From: Thermophagus xiamenensis
Lineage (GTDB): Bacteria; Bacteroidota; Bacteroidia; Bacteroidales; Marinilabiliaceae
Assembly (NCBI RefSeq): GCF_900112795.1
Contig: NZ_FONA01000004.1
Location: 1-64,000, forward strand
Reading direction: 5' to 3'
Length of the DNA stretch: 64,000 nucleotides
The notes below the pieces were generated by a model. It was given only the letters and a program-made list of their open reading frames with translations, was not told the DNA's origin and did not search any database. Position 1 is the stretch's first letter, and each line of letters begins with the position of its first letter. Position numbers and translations under genes: made by a program. Below are positions 1 to 8,736 of the stretch, piece by piece.

Positions 1-290
1 GAATTAAAGATTATGCGAAAATTGATTAATTTTCCCCTATTTTAGTGGTATACTTTTCGTGAACATTCCTGGTATACTTCTTCCTTATTTTAACATTTTT
101 TGGAGATTTTACCGCTGATTTTAGCGGCAATCAAGTTTTCCTCTTTTGTTTCCATTATCTGCATCATCTTACTAATTGTTCATGGGTTTCTAAGTCTGTT
201 TATGTTCAAATCATTGTTGTTTGCAGCATGTCCCTCCTCCACATACCGGTGTTTCATTTCAACTGGACGCATTAACATCTTAAAATCGCT
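1..290. other. non-coding stretch downstream of efflux operon
   Basis: I see no convincing gene here. The nonamer GGTATACTT occurs twice, near 47 and 71. A small hairpin (CCGCT, 6-nt loop, AGCGG) lies near 111-126 and could end the minus-strand operon whose last gene stops at 291, but it has no clear U-run on that strand. Confidence 0.3.
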
Positions 291-626
291 TTAGACCTGT
301 TTTCGGATCGACTCACCCGTTTTTATCCGAAACGCATCCTCAATTTCCGAAACGTATATAATCCCATCTCCCGGCTCAGGTGTTTTGGCCTTGCCAATTA
401 TCAACTGTACCGCTTTATCCATTTCTTCATTCTGGCAGACCAGCTCCAGCTTTACCACCGGGCTATCGGTAACATGAAAATCAAGAGAGGGTGAGGCGCC
501 CTTTGCTTTGTGGGCTCCTGTACCCTCTGCCTGTGAGATAGTCATGCTTTGAAAACCAGCCTCGCTCAAGGCTTCAATGACTACCTGTGCCCGCTTGGGC
601 TTGATAAATGCTTTTATTTCTTTCAT
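291..626 (-). CDS. P-II family signalling protein (metal-operon type)
   Basis: 111 aa, the length of GlnB/GlnK. The C-terminal half has the family pattern PGDGIIYVSEIEDAFRIKTG, which matches the GDGKIFV...RIRTGE region of P-II proteins that contacts ATP/ADP. The T-loop region (residues about 35-55) is shortened and rich in Lys, Ser and His, and the Tyr that is uridylylated in enteric GlnB is missing. It is the last gene of a minus-strand operon with an RND metal pump. P-II-like proteins are known next to CusA/CzcA-type pumps in Bacteroidota, so a role in sensing adenylate or metal state for the pump is more likely than nitrogen control, but that is inference. The family call is firm. Confidence 0.85.
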   Translation of the reverse strand: MKEIKAFIKPKRAQVVIEALSEAGFQSMTISQAEGTGAHKAKGASPSLDFHVTDSPVVKLELVCQNEEMDKAVQLIIGKAKTPEPGDGIIYVSEIEDAFRIKTGESIRKQV

Positions 627-719
627 AATTCCTTTATTTTTATTGATTGTAGCGCATTGGCAAAAAACCGGTATTGGCCTGCTGCCAATGCGCTGCTAAA
701 TTCATTTCAAGAGGCTTTC

Positions 720-881
720 TCAATGGTCGTGGCCTTCATGGTTTTCTTCTGACTCCCCATGCTCCTCGCTATTTTCGTGCTGGTGTGTGCCTTCCTGTTG
801 CTTCGAGTTACAGCCGGTAGCCATAAAGCCTCCGGCTATTATGAAAGAAGCAATCCACAGTTTTAAAAAACTCGTCTTCAT
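720..881 (-). CDS. small His-rich lipoprotein
   Basis: A 53-codon gene between the adaptor and the P-II gene. It starts with MKTSFLKLWIASFIIAGGF and a lipobox ending ATGC (Cys24), so the mature peptide is only about 30 residues. Those are dominated by His, Glu and Gln and end in EGHDH. The composition matches the His-rich N-terminus of the adjacent adaptor lipoprotein. It probably binds metal ions in the periplasm or outer membrane and hands them to, or buffers them for, the pump (inference). It lies 27 bp after the adaptor stop and in the same direction, so it is part of the operon. No named family is recognised. Confidence 0.75.
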   Translation of the reverse strand: MKTSFLKLWIASFIIAGGFMATGCNSKQQEGTHQHENSEEHGESEENHEGHDH

Positions 882-908
882 AATGGTATGTATTTAATTT
901 TAAGATAA

Positions 909-2123
909 TTAATGACTATGCGATGTCTGGCTTTTCTTCATCTCTGAGATCAGGTAATAGGCATTGTTCCAGGCGACTTTTGTTCCCGCAGGTAGTGGTT
1001 CCAACAAGTTTATTTCCACCCAACCCTCATCGGCAATACCGGTACGTATTTCCACCGGTTTGAAGGCCCATTCCGTCTCACCGTCTTCATTGTGCTGTTC
1101 GGCAATGAAGATATAGGGTTTGCCTTCTTCCTCGATAATAGCTCCTTCCGGCAGGGCTTTTACAGCCTTATTTTCCGTGTAGATATTTCCGTTGATGTAC
1201 ATCCCTGGTATCAGGAATTCCTTCTTTTGCTCAATTTCTGCGTGGACGTGAACCGCTTTGGGGTTTTGTTCGAACTGTTTCCCTACTGCAAAGATTTTTG
1301 CAGTTAGCCGTGTGCCGGGCACGGACTCCACAGTAAAAGAAACTTTCTGCCCTTCTTTCACTTTGTACACATCTTTTTCGAATACCATCAGGTCAGCATG
1401 AATATGTTTGGTATTGACAATTTTGAACATTCCCGTTTGCGGCTGAATGTACTGACCTAACTGGATCAACACTTTTTCAATGTAGCCATCTATGGGGCTT
1501 ACCACCGGTACCTGCTCATACACATCGCCATTCCTGATTTTCTCTACATTCAGGTTCAACTGGCGCAGTTGGGCTTCGTAGCCCTTTACTTCTCCTTTCA
1601 TGGATTGATAGTCAGACTTGGTCTCCTGAAAGGTTTTGCCGGAACCTACTTCTTCTTCGTACAGCTTCTTTTGCCGGTTGTATTCCTGCTTAAGGTATTC
1701 ACTGCGGTTGTAGGCCGTGATGTACTTGGTTTGAATCTCGGTTAGATCAGGGTGAGACAGGTAGGCCAGCACCTGGCCTTTACTGACCTTATCCCCTTCT
1801 ATCACTTTGATGGAAGTGATATTGCCTCCAACTATCGCTGTAACGGTGGCCTCGTGTTGTGGTGGCACTTCCAACTGGCCATTGGCTTCTACCACGCCCG
1901 ATATGGGGCGAGTGGGCATAGTGTCCACTTTCATCCCCAGGCTCTTAAATTTTAAGTTGGACAAATGAACTTCGCCCATACCTTCTTCACCGTGGCCTTC
2001 GTGCGATTCGTGCTGCTCACCTTCCTCGTGATTATGCCCATCGCCATCGGTTTCGTTGCCACAGGCCGAAACAAAACCTGCTATAAATAGCAGTGCAAAT
2101 AATTTTATGATCTGATTTTTCAT
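909..2123 (-). CDS. RND efflux periplasmic adaptor, CusB/CzcB type
   Basis: 404 aa membrane-fusion protein. It has a lipoprotein signal (FVSAC, Cys21) and then a His/Glu-rich stretch at about residues 29-53 that looks like a metal-binding arm. A barrel-sandwich half-motif (GGNITSIKVIEGDKVSKGQVL) is followed by a coiled-coil hairpin (about 130-200), the second lipoyl half (SPIDGYIEKVLIQLGQYI) and beta-barrel domains. It links the inner-membrane pump to the outer-membrane channel and may pass metal to the pump. It is encoded 28 bp downstream of the pump-channel fusion, as expected for a co-transcribed tripartite system. The family is certain; the substrate is not. Confidence 0.93.
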   Translation of the reverse strand: MKNQIIKLFALLFIAGFVSACGNETDGDGHNHEEGEQHESHEGHGEEGMGEVHLSNLKFKSLGMKVDTMPTRPISGVVEANGQLEVPPQHEATVTAIVGGNITSIKVIEGDKVSKGQVLAYLSHPDLTEIQTKYITAYNRSEYLKQEYNRQKKLYEEEVGSGKTFQETKSDYQSMKGEVKGYEAQLRQLNLNVEKIRNGDVYEQVPVVSPIDGYIEKVLIQLGQYIQPQTGMFKIVNTKHIHADLMVFEKDVYKVKEGQKVSFTVESVPGTRLTAKIFAVGKQFEQNPKAVHVHAEIEQKKEFLIPGMYINGNIYTENKAVKALPEGAIIEEEGKPYIFIAEQHNEDGETEWAFKPVEIRTGIADEGWVEINLLEPLPAGTKVAWNNAYYLISEMKKSQTSHSH

Positions 2124-2150
2124 GTCGTTTATTTTTATCCGTTACCGGTT

Positions 2151-5100
2151 TTAGTTTGTTGTTTGTAAATAGTATTCAAGTTCATAGCGGCTGTCCAGGT
2201 AATTGCCCAAAGCATTCCATGAATCCACTTCTATGCGGATTGCATCCCTTATGTTTTGCAAAAAACTTACATAGTCTATTGCGCCTTCACGGTAAGCCGT
2301 TATCGAACCTTTTCTTTGCTCGCGGGCCAGCGGCAATGCCTGGTCACGATAGTAAATCCATGAGTTACGCCATTTCAGGTATTCTTCCAGCATGGATTGG
2401 TATTCGGCATTGAGTTGTAGCTGATTTTGCCTGAGATTTTCCGTGGCAATTTCGCGCTGGATTTTAGCCTCTTGAGTACGGCCCAGCTCAGGACCAAAAA
2501 ACAAGGGGATCTGTATGCCTATTTGGTAGGTGTAAAACCCGGTTTTCCCCCCAACTTCTTGCCAGCTATACTGAACTTGTAGTTTTGGTAAAAACTCCGA
2601 TCTTCTTTCCTTTAACCGCGCATCTGCCACTTTTATTTGCTGTTGATACACGTTAAGCAAAGGGTGAGTACTTAGGGAATCCAAGTCATAATTAAGGATT
2701 CCGGTCAATTGCTCACTGGGCACATCCGGTACTGTATAAAGGGTATCGCTGACCAGCCATAAGTTGAGCCGCTGCAAAGCGCCCAGGTAATCGCGATAGG
2801 CCTGTTCCTTTTGGATGCGCACTTCATTGGCCTGGTTTTTAGTGGCCAAATAGGCCAGTTTAGAAGTTTCTTCTACTTCCAATCTCACATCTGCCGCTCG
2901 TTCTATATCGGTAAAGAGCGAATCCAAACGGTTGTACACCTGGTAGATGTTTTTAGCGGTGTAAACCTGGCCCCAGGCCAACTTCACTTCTCGTTTAAGC
3001 TCTGTTAATGACAGATCGAGAGCGCTTTCGGCAAGGGCTACCCGTTCCTTTTGCAAGCGCAGTCGTGGAGCAATTCCAAAAACATCAATATTTTGTTGTT
3101 GAACCCCTATCCGCGTATAAACTCCATCAGTATTGCTGCTTGCTTCTTCCGCTCCCGTGAAAATTTGGGTGTTCCCAAAGTCCCAGGCTGTTTTCTTCAG
3201 CGCTGCTTCGCTTTCTATTTGAAGCCTTTTGGCCTTGATCTGAGGGAAATACTCAACAGCCCGATTTAGGGCATCTTCAAGTGAAATGCTTTGCAAGGTA
3301 TCCGGGTTTATTCCTTGCGCCTTTGCAGATTGGGAAAAGCCAAGAAAACTACCTAAACCAATGAGTAGAACGATGGTGTTCAGCGCTGTTTTATGCCCCT
3401 GGTTTCCGATTTTCTTTTCCCTGCGTTTCTCAACGAAGGTATAGAGTACAGGCAGTACAACCAGCGTAAGAAGTGTAGCCGACAGCATTCCGCCAATTAC
3501 TACGGTGGCCAAAGGCCGTTGCACTTCCGCTCCGGCAGATGCCGAGAAAGCCATAGGCAGGAAACCGAATATATCCGTGGTTGCCGTAAGCATGATGGGG
3601 CGAATCCTTTCTTTGGTACCGGTCAAAATTCGATCCTTTAAGCTGGTCACCCCTTCTTCTTTGAGGGAATTGAAGCGGTTGATCAGAACCAAACCATTTA
3701 GCACTGCTACCCCGAAAAGCACAATAAATCCAACACCGGCTGAAATACTAAATGGCATATCTCTCATCCACAAGGCAAAAACGCCCCCAATAGCTGCCAG
3801 GGGAATGGCCATGTAGATCATAATGGATTGCGAAAATGACTTAAGGGCAAAATAGAGCAGCACGAAAATCAAAAAGAGTGCAATGGGCACTACAATAGTG
3901 AGCCGTTTTTTGGCACTCTGTAAATTCTCAAATTCGCCACCATACGTAATATAATAGCCAGATGGTAAATCCAATTGATCATCCAATTTAGCCTGTATGT
4001 CATTTACTACCGACTCCACATCCCTGCCTCGCACGTTTACACCTACGTAAGTCCTACGGTAGGTATTGTCGCGGCTAATCTGCATCGGACCTGGTTGGTA
4101 GCTAATGTCGGCTACCTCCTTAATAGGGATTTGTGTTCCGTCCTCAAGATCAATGTACAGTGTCCGTAAGTCGTCAATGCCCTGGCGGTGGGCCTCATCA
4201 AAACGGATGACCAGATCAAAGCGTTTTTCGCCTTCAAAAATCACCCCTGCCTTTCCACCTGCAAAAGCAGAACTGATGTAGGCGTTCACCTTTTCAATGT
4301 CCAAGCCGTATTGCGCCATTTTCTTGCGGTTATAGCGCACGGTCATTTGAGGCAAACCCGAAGTCCGTTCGGGATTAACATCACCTGCACCCGGCACGGT
4401 CTCAATAATATCGGCCATTTCCTGAACTTTGGTAGCCAATACATCCAGGTCTTCACCATAGAGCTTGACAGCAATGTCTTCGCGCACTCCCTCCAAAAGT
4501 TCATTGAATCGAAGTTCCACAGGTTGTGTGAACACAAGGTTGACACCAGTCAACCGCTCTTCAAGCAGTTCCTTGATTTCGTCAATAAGCCCTTCCTTCG
4601 TTTCTGCCGTAGTCCACTTATCCCGGTCTTTTTCCAGAATGAGGTACATATCGGCAATATCCATTGGCATAGGGTCGGTAGGAATGTCGGCCACACCTAT
4701 GCGAGCTGTTACGGTTTTGATTTCAGGGAAATTCTCCAGTAACAGGTTCTCAATTTTATAGGAAACATCTATTGCCTCACTCAGCGAACTTCCCGGCCTT
4801 ATCAATGCCTGCATGGCGATATCACCTTCATCCAGTTGGGGTACAAATTCTCCTCCCATTCGGGAAAAGGTATAGCCCGCTATGCCGAGCAGAACAACAG
4901 CAACGATAATTACCATTGTTTTAAACCGGAGTGCACTTTTGAGTAAGGGCAGATAGGCCCAATGAATGCCACCAATGACTTTATCACTGATTTTTTCCAG
5001 CCAGCGTTCAAACTTTCCAAACCAGTTCTTTTTGTTTTGGATGGGTTTCATAAACAAGGCCGACATCATTGGCACATAGGTCAGACACAGGATAATGGCG

Positions 5101-6563
5101 CCTATCATAGCAAACCCGAAGGTGTAGGCCATCGGCTGGAACATTTTACCCTCCACACCCGTGAGGAAAAGAATAGGGGCGAATACGATCAGGATGATAA
5201 TCTGTCCGAAAAATGCCGAACTCATCATCGTACTGCCGGCATCGTAAGCCACCTCATCCATCACGTCCTGGTTGAATTTAATCTTTCCTGAGCGGATGCG
5301 TTTCTGGATTTCGTAAACCGTTCCTTCAATGATGATGACCGCCCCGTCAATGATGATCCCGAAGTCAATAGCGCCTAGGCTCATTAAATTAGCCCACACA
5401 TTGAACTGCTTCATCAAAATGAAAGCGAAGAGCAGGGACAAGGGTATGGTAGTGGCCGTAATCAGGCCCCCGCGCAAACTCCCCAGGATGATTACCAGTG
5501 CAAATATTACGATCAGTGCGCCTTCAATCAGGTTTGTCTTTACCGTACTAGTTGTCCTTCCTATAAGTTCGCTTCGATCTATGATTGGCTCAATCGTGAG
5601 CCCTTCGGGAAGCGATTTTTCTACTTCCTCCATGCGCTCTTTCACGTTTTGGATAACGGCATTAGGGTTGGATCCCTTCAGCATCATTATTATGCCACCT
5701 ACGGCTTCTTTACCATCACGGGTAAAAGCCCCGTAGCGCACCTGGTGACCAAAATGTACTTTCTCGGCAACGTCATCAATGGTGATGGGAATACCATTTT
5801 CGTTTCGGATTACAATACTCCGTATGTCGTCCAGAGAGCGCACCAGTCCTTCCCCGCGAATGAAATTGGACATCCGGTTTTTTTCGATGTAAGCACCGCC
5901 AGTATTTACGTTATTTCGGGCAAGGGCACGGTAAACCTCTGAAATGCTCACATCCATAGCGTTGAGCTTTTCAGGATTAATAGCCACTTCGTATTGTTTG
6001 ATGTAACCACCAAATGAGTTGACCTCCACCACACCATCAAGCAAGGTGAGTTGTCTTTTTACGATCCAATCCTGAATGGTTCGCAGTTCCATCGGGCTGT
6101 AGACTGTGTCATAACCCGGTTTCGGTTGGATGGTATATTCATAGATCTGGCCCAAGCCTGTAGAAATAGGGCCCATAGTTGGGTCGCCAAACTTTTCAGG
6201 GATGGTCTCCTGTAATTCATTCAGTTTTTCCTGTACCAGTTGGCGGGGCAGATAAGTACCCATATCGTCTTCAAAAACGATGGTGACGACCGACAGGCCA
6301 AACCTTGAAACGGAACGGATTTCTTCCACTCCGGGAAGATTTCCCATGGCCAACTCCACAGGATAAGTGACAAACTGCTCGATATCTTCGGCAGCCAGGT
6401 TTTCTGATACGGTTATTACCTGTACTTGGTTGTTGGTGATATCCGGCACCGAACCGAGGTTAACCGTGGACATGGAGTAGATGCCTACTCCTATGAGGGC
6501 CAGCGTGAGCAGGCCCACAATAAATTTATTCCTTATGGAAAAGGAAATGATTTTGTCTATCAT
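2151..6563 (-). CDS. CzcA/CusA-type RND metal pump fused to TolC-like channel
   Basis: 1470 aa, against about 1040 for a stand-alone CzcA. Residues 1 to about 1050 form a complete heavy-metal RND pump: an N-terminal transmembrane helix, two large periplasmic loops, and the TM4 motif DFGIIIDGAVIIIEG near residue 400. That DFG-x3-DGA form is the one described for divalent-cation (Zn/Co/Cd) pumps; Cu/Ag pumps have AxG-x3-D. At about 1055-1075 comes a signal-peptide-like hydrophobic stretch ending AKAQ, then about 400 residues of outer-membrane efflux protein with the paired TolC repeats. Whether the fusion is cleaved at that internal signal is unknown. The same fusion architecture is known in Bacteroidota. 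The start follows the mini membrane gene by 12 bp. Confidence 0.95.
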   Translation of the reverse strand: MIDKIISFSIRNKFIVGLLTLALIGVGIYSMSTVNLGSVPDITNNQVQVITVSENLAAEDIEQFVTYPVELAMGNLPGVEEIRSVSRFGLSVVTIVFEDDMGTYLPRQLVQEKLNELQETIPEKFGDPTMGPISTGLGQIYEYTIQPKPGYDTVYSPMELRTIQDWIVKRQLTLLDGVVEVNSFGGYIKQYEVAINPEKLNAMDVSISEVYRALARNNVNTGGAYIEKNRMSNFIRGEGLVRSLDDIRSIVIRNENGIPITIDDVAEKVHFGHQVRYGAFTRDGKEAVGGIIMMLKGSNPNAVIQNVKERMEEVEKSLPEGLTIEPIIDRSELIGRTTSTVKTNLIEGALIVIFALVIILGSLRGGLITATTIPLSLLFAFILMKQFNVWANLMSLGAIDFGIIIDGAVIIIEGTVYEIQKRIRSGKIKFNQDVMDEVAYDAGSTMMSSAFFGQIIILIVFAPILFLTGVEGKMFQPMAYTFGFAMIGAIILCLTYVPMMSALFMKPIQNKKNWFGKFERWLEKISDKVIGGIHWAYLPLLKSALRFKTMVIIVAVVLLGIAGYTFSRMGGEFVPQLDEGDIAMQALIRPGSSLSEAIDVSYKIENLLLENFPEIKTVTARIGVADIPTDPMPMDIADMYLILEKDRDKWTTAETKEGLIDEIKELLEERLTGVNLVFTQPVELRFNELLEGVREDIAVKLYGEDLDVLATKVQEMADIIETVPGAGDVNPERTSGLPQMTVRYNRKKMAQYGLDIEKVNAYISSAFAGGKAGVIFEGEKRFDLVIRFDEAHRQGIDDLRTLYIDLEDGTQIPIKEVADISYQPGPMQISRDNTYRRTYVGVNVRGRDVESVVNDIQAKLDDQLDLPSGYYITYGGEFENLQSAKKRLTIVVPIALFLIFVLLYFALKSFSQSIMIYMAIPLAAIGGVFALWMRDMPFSISAGVGFIVLFGVAVLNGLVLINRFNSLKEEGVTSLKDRILTGTKERIRPIMLTATTDIFGFLPMAFSASAGAEVQRPLATVVIGGMLSATLLTLVVLPVLYTFVEKRREKKIGNQGHKTALNTIVLLIGLGSFLGFSQSAKAQGINPDTLQSISLEDALNRAVEYFPQIKAKRLQIESEAALKKTAWDFGNTQIFTGAEEASSNTDGVYTRIGVQQQNIDVFGIAPRLRLQKERVALAESALDLSLTELKREVKLAWGQVYTAKNIYQVYNRLDSLFTDIERAADVRLEVEETSKLAYLATKNQANEVRIQKEQAYRDYLGALQRLNLWLVSDTLYTVPDVPSEQLTGILNYDLDSLSTHPLLNVYQQQIKVADARLKERRSEFLPKLQVQYSWQEVGGKTGFYTYQIGIQIPLFFGPELGRTQEAKIQREIATENLRQNQLQLNAEYQSMLEEYLKWRNSWIYYRDQALPLAREQRKGSITAYREGAIDYVSFLQNIRDAIRIEVDSWNALGNYLDSRYELEYYLQTTN

Positions 6564-6575
6564 AATGCTTTGATG

Positions 6576-6716
6576 TTATTTTAAATGGACAGTGAAGTAA
6601 TGATGTATCCGTTCGATAGTGGCTAAGAGCAGGATTATACAAGCAATGGCAATAAAGAACCACTTTAGCACTTTTTGCCAGGTAACTTTCTCGCTGCCTT
6701 TTTTCTTTTTACTCAA
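6576..6716 (-). CDS. small single-TM protein (TTG start)
   Basis: A 46-aa frame with no ATG; the only plausible start is TTG at 6716, preceded by AAGGG. It opens with a basic SKKKKGSEK segment, has one hydrophobic helix (FFIAIACIILLLA, about residues 20-32), and ends with a short tail IERIHHYFTVHLK containing three His. It ends 12 bp before the pump start, so it is probably translated from the same message. It may be an accessory subunit of the pump. No family is recognised. The frame stays open upstream to about 6780 without a better start, so the true start is uncertain. Confidence 0.5.
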   Translation of the reverse strand: MSKKKKGSEKVTWQKVLKWFFIAIACIILLLATIERIHHYFTVHLK

Positions 6717-6871
6717 CTGCCCTTTTCTTGAATTAAAAATTCTTGCTACAGATAATGCCGTTTTCCGGCCTGATACAAAAAAGGCTTATGAAATCAGGAT
6801 TATTAAAATAGCTGCTCTATCAGCTCCTCTGAGGAGATGAAAAGGCATAACTATCCTGAAATTGCCCGGGT

Positions 6872-7195
6872 TTAGGCCATTGGAGGAATAAAAAGCTCGA
6901 AGAGGTCGAGGCTTTTGAAATTTTGATGATAAAAAGGGTAATGCGATGGATTGCCAAGTGGATTGGCTTCGCTCATTGCATTGGGGAAGATAACATGGAT
7001 ATGGCAACAATGGCAGGAGCATATTGGATTACATAAGTCATTGGAAGATGACCCGTTATCGTGCCCGGAATGGGAATCACTGCTCATTACAACCTGCTGA
7101 TTTTCAGTAGAGGAATAATTGCTAAGATCACCCGCGCAGGTTATGAACGAAAGACCCAGAAAATAAACTGCCAATATGTAGCATAGCCATTTCAT
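6872..7195 (-). CDS. DUF6660-like Cys/His-rich exported protein
   Basis: 107 aa, first gene of the efflux operon. It has an N-terminal hydrophobic signal (CYILAVYFLGLSFITC, possible lipidated Cys20), then a Ser/His-rich linker (SDSHSGHDN) and a dense metal-ligand cluster at residues 55-67 (C-x3-C-x-C-H-C-C-H-x-H). This fits the small DUF6660 proteins that precede CzcA/CusA operons in Bacteroidota, although that name is from memory. It probably acts as a periplasmic metal sensor or scavenger (inference). The frame runs open further upstream to 7423, but the signal peptide and the promoter 6 nt upstream favour the ATG at 7195. Confidence 0.7.
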   Translation of the reverse strand: MKWLCYILAVYFLGLSFITCAGDLSNYSSTENQQVVMSSDSHSGHDNGSSSNDLCNPICSCHCCHIHVIFPNAMSEANPLGNPSHYPFYHQNFKSLDLFELFIPPMA

Positions 7196-7552
7196 AGTTT
7201 GCGAAAATAAAGAAAGATCTTGAATTTTCAAAAATGTGAAGCGGGGGCTTTTTCTTTTTTCTTTCTTGTTAGTCATCATTGTCCTTGTCCGGTTACAAGG
7301 TTGGTCAAATCGAGTTAGTCCGGTCGTACAGTCGGTTTGTAAAATGATATGTTTTTTGTTACTCGTCATTGTCAATGTGTCCGTTGTCTTTTTTGCATGT
7401 GCCCCAACGTTTAGTATATGCAAAGTAGGCGATTGCGGGCTTCAAACTTATCAAACCGAGATGAAGTTGAAGCGAGCTACAACCGTTGAATTTACTGCTA
7501 TTTCGCCTATTTTGTATATACATTGTTAGCGGTTCGGGCTTTTTTTCTTCGG
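7196..7552. other. intergenic region with long imperfect hairpin
   Basis: There is no convincing gene in these 357 bp. Apart from the promoter at 7202-7234 the main structure is an inverted repeat: 7414-7431 and 7504-7521 pair at 16 of 18 positions. CCCCAAC lies just outside one arm (7402-7408) and GTTAGCG just outside the other (7525-7531). It borders the mer-type module on its downstream side. Confidence 0.5.
7202..7234 (-). promoter_or_regulatory. Bacteroidota-type promoter of efflux operon
   Basis: On the minus strand, TTTTTG (7229-7234) is separated by exactly 19 nt from TATTTTCG (7202-7209), one base off the -7 consensus TAnnTTTG. Only 6 nt lie between the -7 box and the ATG at 7195, so the transcript would be leaderless or nearly so. 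Confidence 0.5.
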
Positions 7553-7759
7553 TCAGCAACATTTCTCGTCTTGTTGAATTGGTGGACATTTCTCGCTCCC
7601 ATAACTGCAATAAACACAGCAGTCTCCTTGTTGTGGTTTCAATACAGTTTTGCAGTTTTCGCACTCGTAAAAGTATTGGCAAGCATCTGTCGGCATTGTT
7701 TCTTCTTTTTTGTGTCCGCAGTTGGGGCAAGTGATTGTTGATTGCAATTTTATTTCCAT
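7553..7759 (-). CDS. small Cys-rich GDCC-motif protein of mer clusters
   Basis: 68 aa with ten cysteines: CPNC (11-14), Cys27, CENC (33-36), the signature GDCCVYCSYG (45-54) followed by CPPIQ, and a terminal CC. The two CxxC knuckles suggest a zinc-ribbon fold, and the CC pairs suggest soft-metal binding. Proteins with this GDCC-x2-CSYG-x3-CPPIQ pattern accompany MerTP-type transporters in Bacteroidota (from memory). It starts one base after the MerTP stop, so it is translationally linked. It is likely a cytoplasmic metal-handling protein. Confidence 0.8.
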   Translation of the reverse strand: MEIKLQSTITCPNCGHKKEETMPTDACQYFYECENCKTVLKPQQGDCCVYCSYGSEKCPPIQQDEKCC

Positions 7760-7760
7760 T

Positions 7761-8360
7761 TTATTTTTCCTTTTTGTCTCTTACTGAATATCCTGTTCCG
7801 TTAATTGCTGTTTCGATTTCGGCTATGTTAGTTTTTGAGTTGTCAAATTCAACGATTGCGTTTCCATTCTCGTATGAAGCAGTTGATTTGATTATTCCTG
7901 AAAGTTTGTTCACTTCGTGGTTTACGTGTTCTTCGCATCCTGCACAAGTCATTCCGCTGATAGTAAACTCAACGGTCTGTAAATTTGATTTGTCAACTAC
8001 TATTACTTGTTTTTCTGTCTTAGGGTAGAAAATAAGTGCATAGTAAGGAAAGGCAAGCATTACAATTGCGAATGCTGTAACAATTCCTAAAAACTTTTTA
8101 CTCTGAATGAATTTTGGCTTTTCATCAGTTTCACAATCACAGTCTATTTCCTTTTTCGGTTTTAGTTTTTGATACCAAGCAAAACCAAGAACCAAAATTG
8201 TCAAACCAATTAAATACGGTCGGAAAGGTTCAAGCCACGAAAAAGAGGCAGCAAGTCCGCTTGTTCCTGCAATTAGTGCCAAAACTGGTGTAATACAGCA
8301 TAGAGAAGCAGCGAATGCCGTTAAAATTCCTGCTCCGATTAGTTTATTGTCCTTTTTCAT
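7761..8360 (-). CDS. mercuric transport protein MerTP (MerT-MerP fusion)
   Basis: 199 aa. The N-terminal half is MerT-like: a transmembrane helix with the vicinal cysteine pair (Cys21-Cys22 in SLCCITPV), a second helix, and a CDC pair (74-76) on the loop before the third helix (about 90-112). The C-terminal half is a MerP/HMA domain with GMTCAGC at 136-142 and the usual beta-alpha-beta pattern. It moves Hg2+ or another soft metal across the inner membrane, with the HMA domain delivering ion to the transmembrane cysteines. No merA reductase or merB is present in the window, so the ion may be something other than mercury, or detoxification is encoded elsewhere. Its start overlaps the ArsR stop by 4 bp. 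Confidence 0.88.
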   Translation of the reverse strand: MKKDNKLIGAGILTAFAASLCCITPVLALIAGTSGLAASFSWLEPFRPYLIGLTILVLGFAWYQKLKPKKEIDCDCETDEKPKFIQSKKFLGIVTAFAIVMLAFPYYALIFYPKTEKQVIVVDKSNLQTVEFTISGMTCAGCEEHVNHEVNKLSGIIKSTASYENGNAIVEFDNSKTNIAEIETAINGTGYSVRDKKEK

Positions 8361-8731
8361 ATTGTCTCCAAAATTTTGTTTTCGTCAAGTATTATGAAAA
8401 ACGGTTCAAGCAAGTTTTTGTATTCGTTTGTCAGCGAATAGAAAATGGTCTGTGCTTGCCTTTCTGTTTCAATGAGTTTTCGGTCTTTGAGTTTTCGCAG
8501 GTGTTGAGAAACTGCCGAAATGGTCATTCCAAGAATGTCACTCAGGTCGCAAACGCAAAGTTGTTTCTCTTCGTAAAGTAGGAATAGGATTTTCAGTCTG
8601 ACGTTGTTACCCGCCAATTCAAGTCCGTTCGATAAGTAGTCAAACGAGCCGTTGAGTTCTGCAACTCGGTCTTTACAACGGTTGATTTGTTTAATGTCCG
8701 CTTGTTGTCTTATGCAAGAATTATTTTCCAT
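8357..8731 (-). CDS. ArsR-family metal-responsive repressor
   Basis: 124 aa winged-helix regulator. The region QLCVCDLSDIL (residues 58-68) is the classic alpha-3 metal site with paired cysteines (59 and 61), followed by the recognition helix SAVSQHLRKLKDRKLIETER. Additional Cys residues at 6 and 19 could complete a thiolate site. It heads the mer-type operon and overlaps MerTP by ATGA, so it most likely represses its own operon until metal binds. An ATG six codons further upstream also exists, but the promoter -7 box overlaps it, which favours 8731. Confidence 0.9.
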   Translation of the reverse strand: MENNSCIRQQADIKQINRCKDRVAELNGSFDYLSNGLELAGNNVRLKILFLLYEEKQLCVCDLSDILGMTISAVSQHLRKLKDRKLIETERQAQTIFYSLTNEYKNLLEPFFIILDENKILETI

Positions 8732-8736
8732 AAGCA

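Noticed and set aside
6872-7423. A longer 183-residue form of the DUF6660-like protein
   Set aside because: The extra N-terminus has no coding character and would bury the signal peptide. A promoter lies directly before the internal ATG.
7236-7529. A plus-strand membrane protein of 97 residues in the gap
   Set aside because: It overlaps the promoter and hairpin region, has no family resemblance, and its hydrophobic run comes from T-rich DNA.
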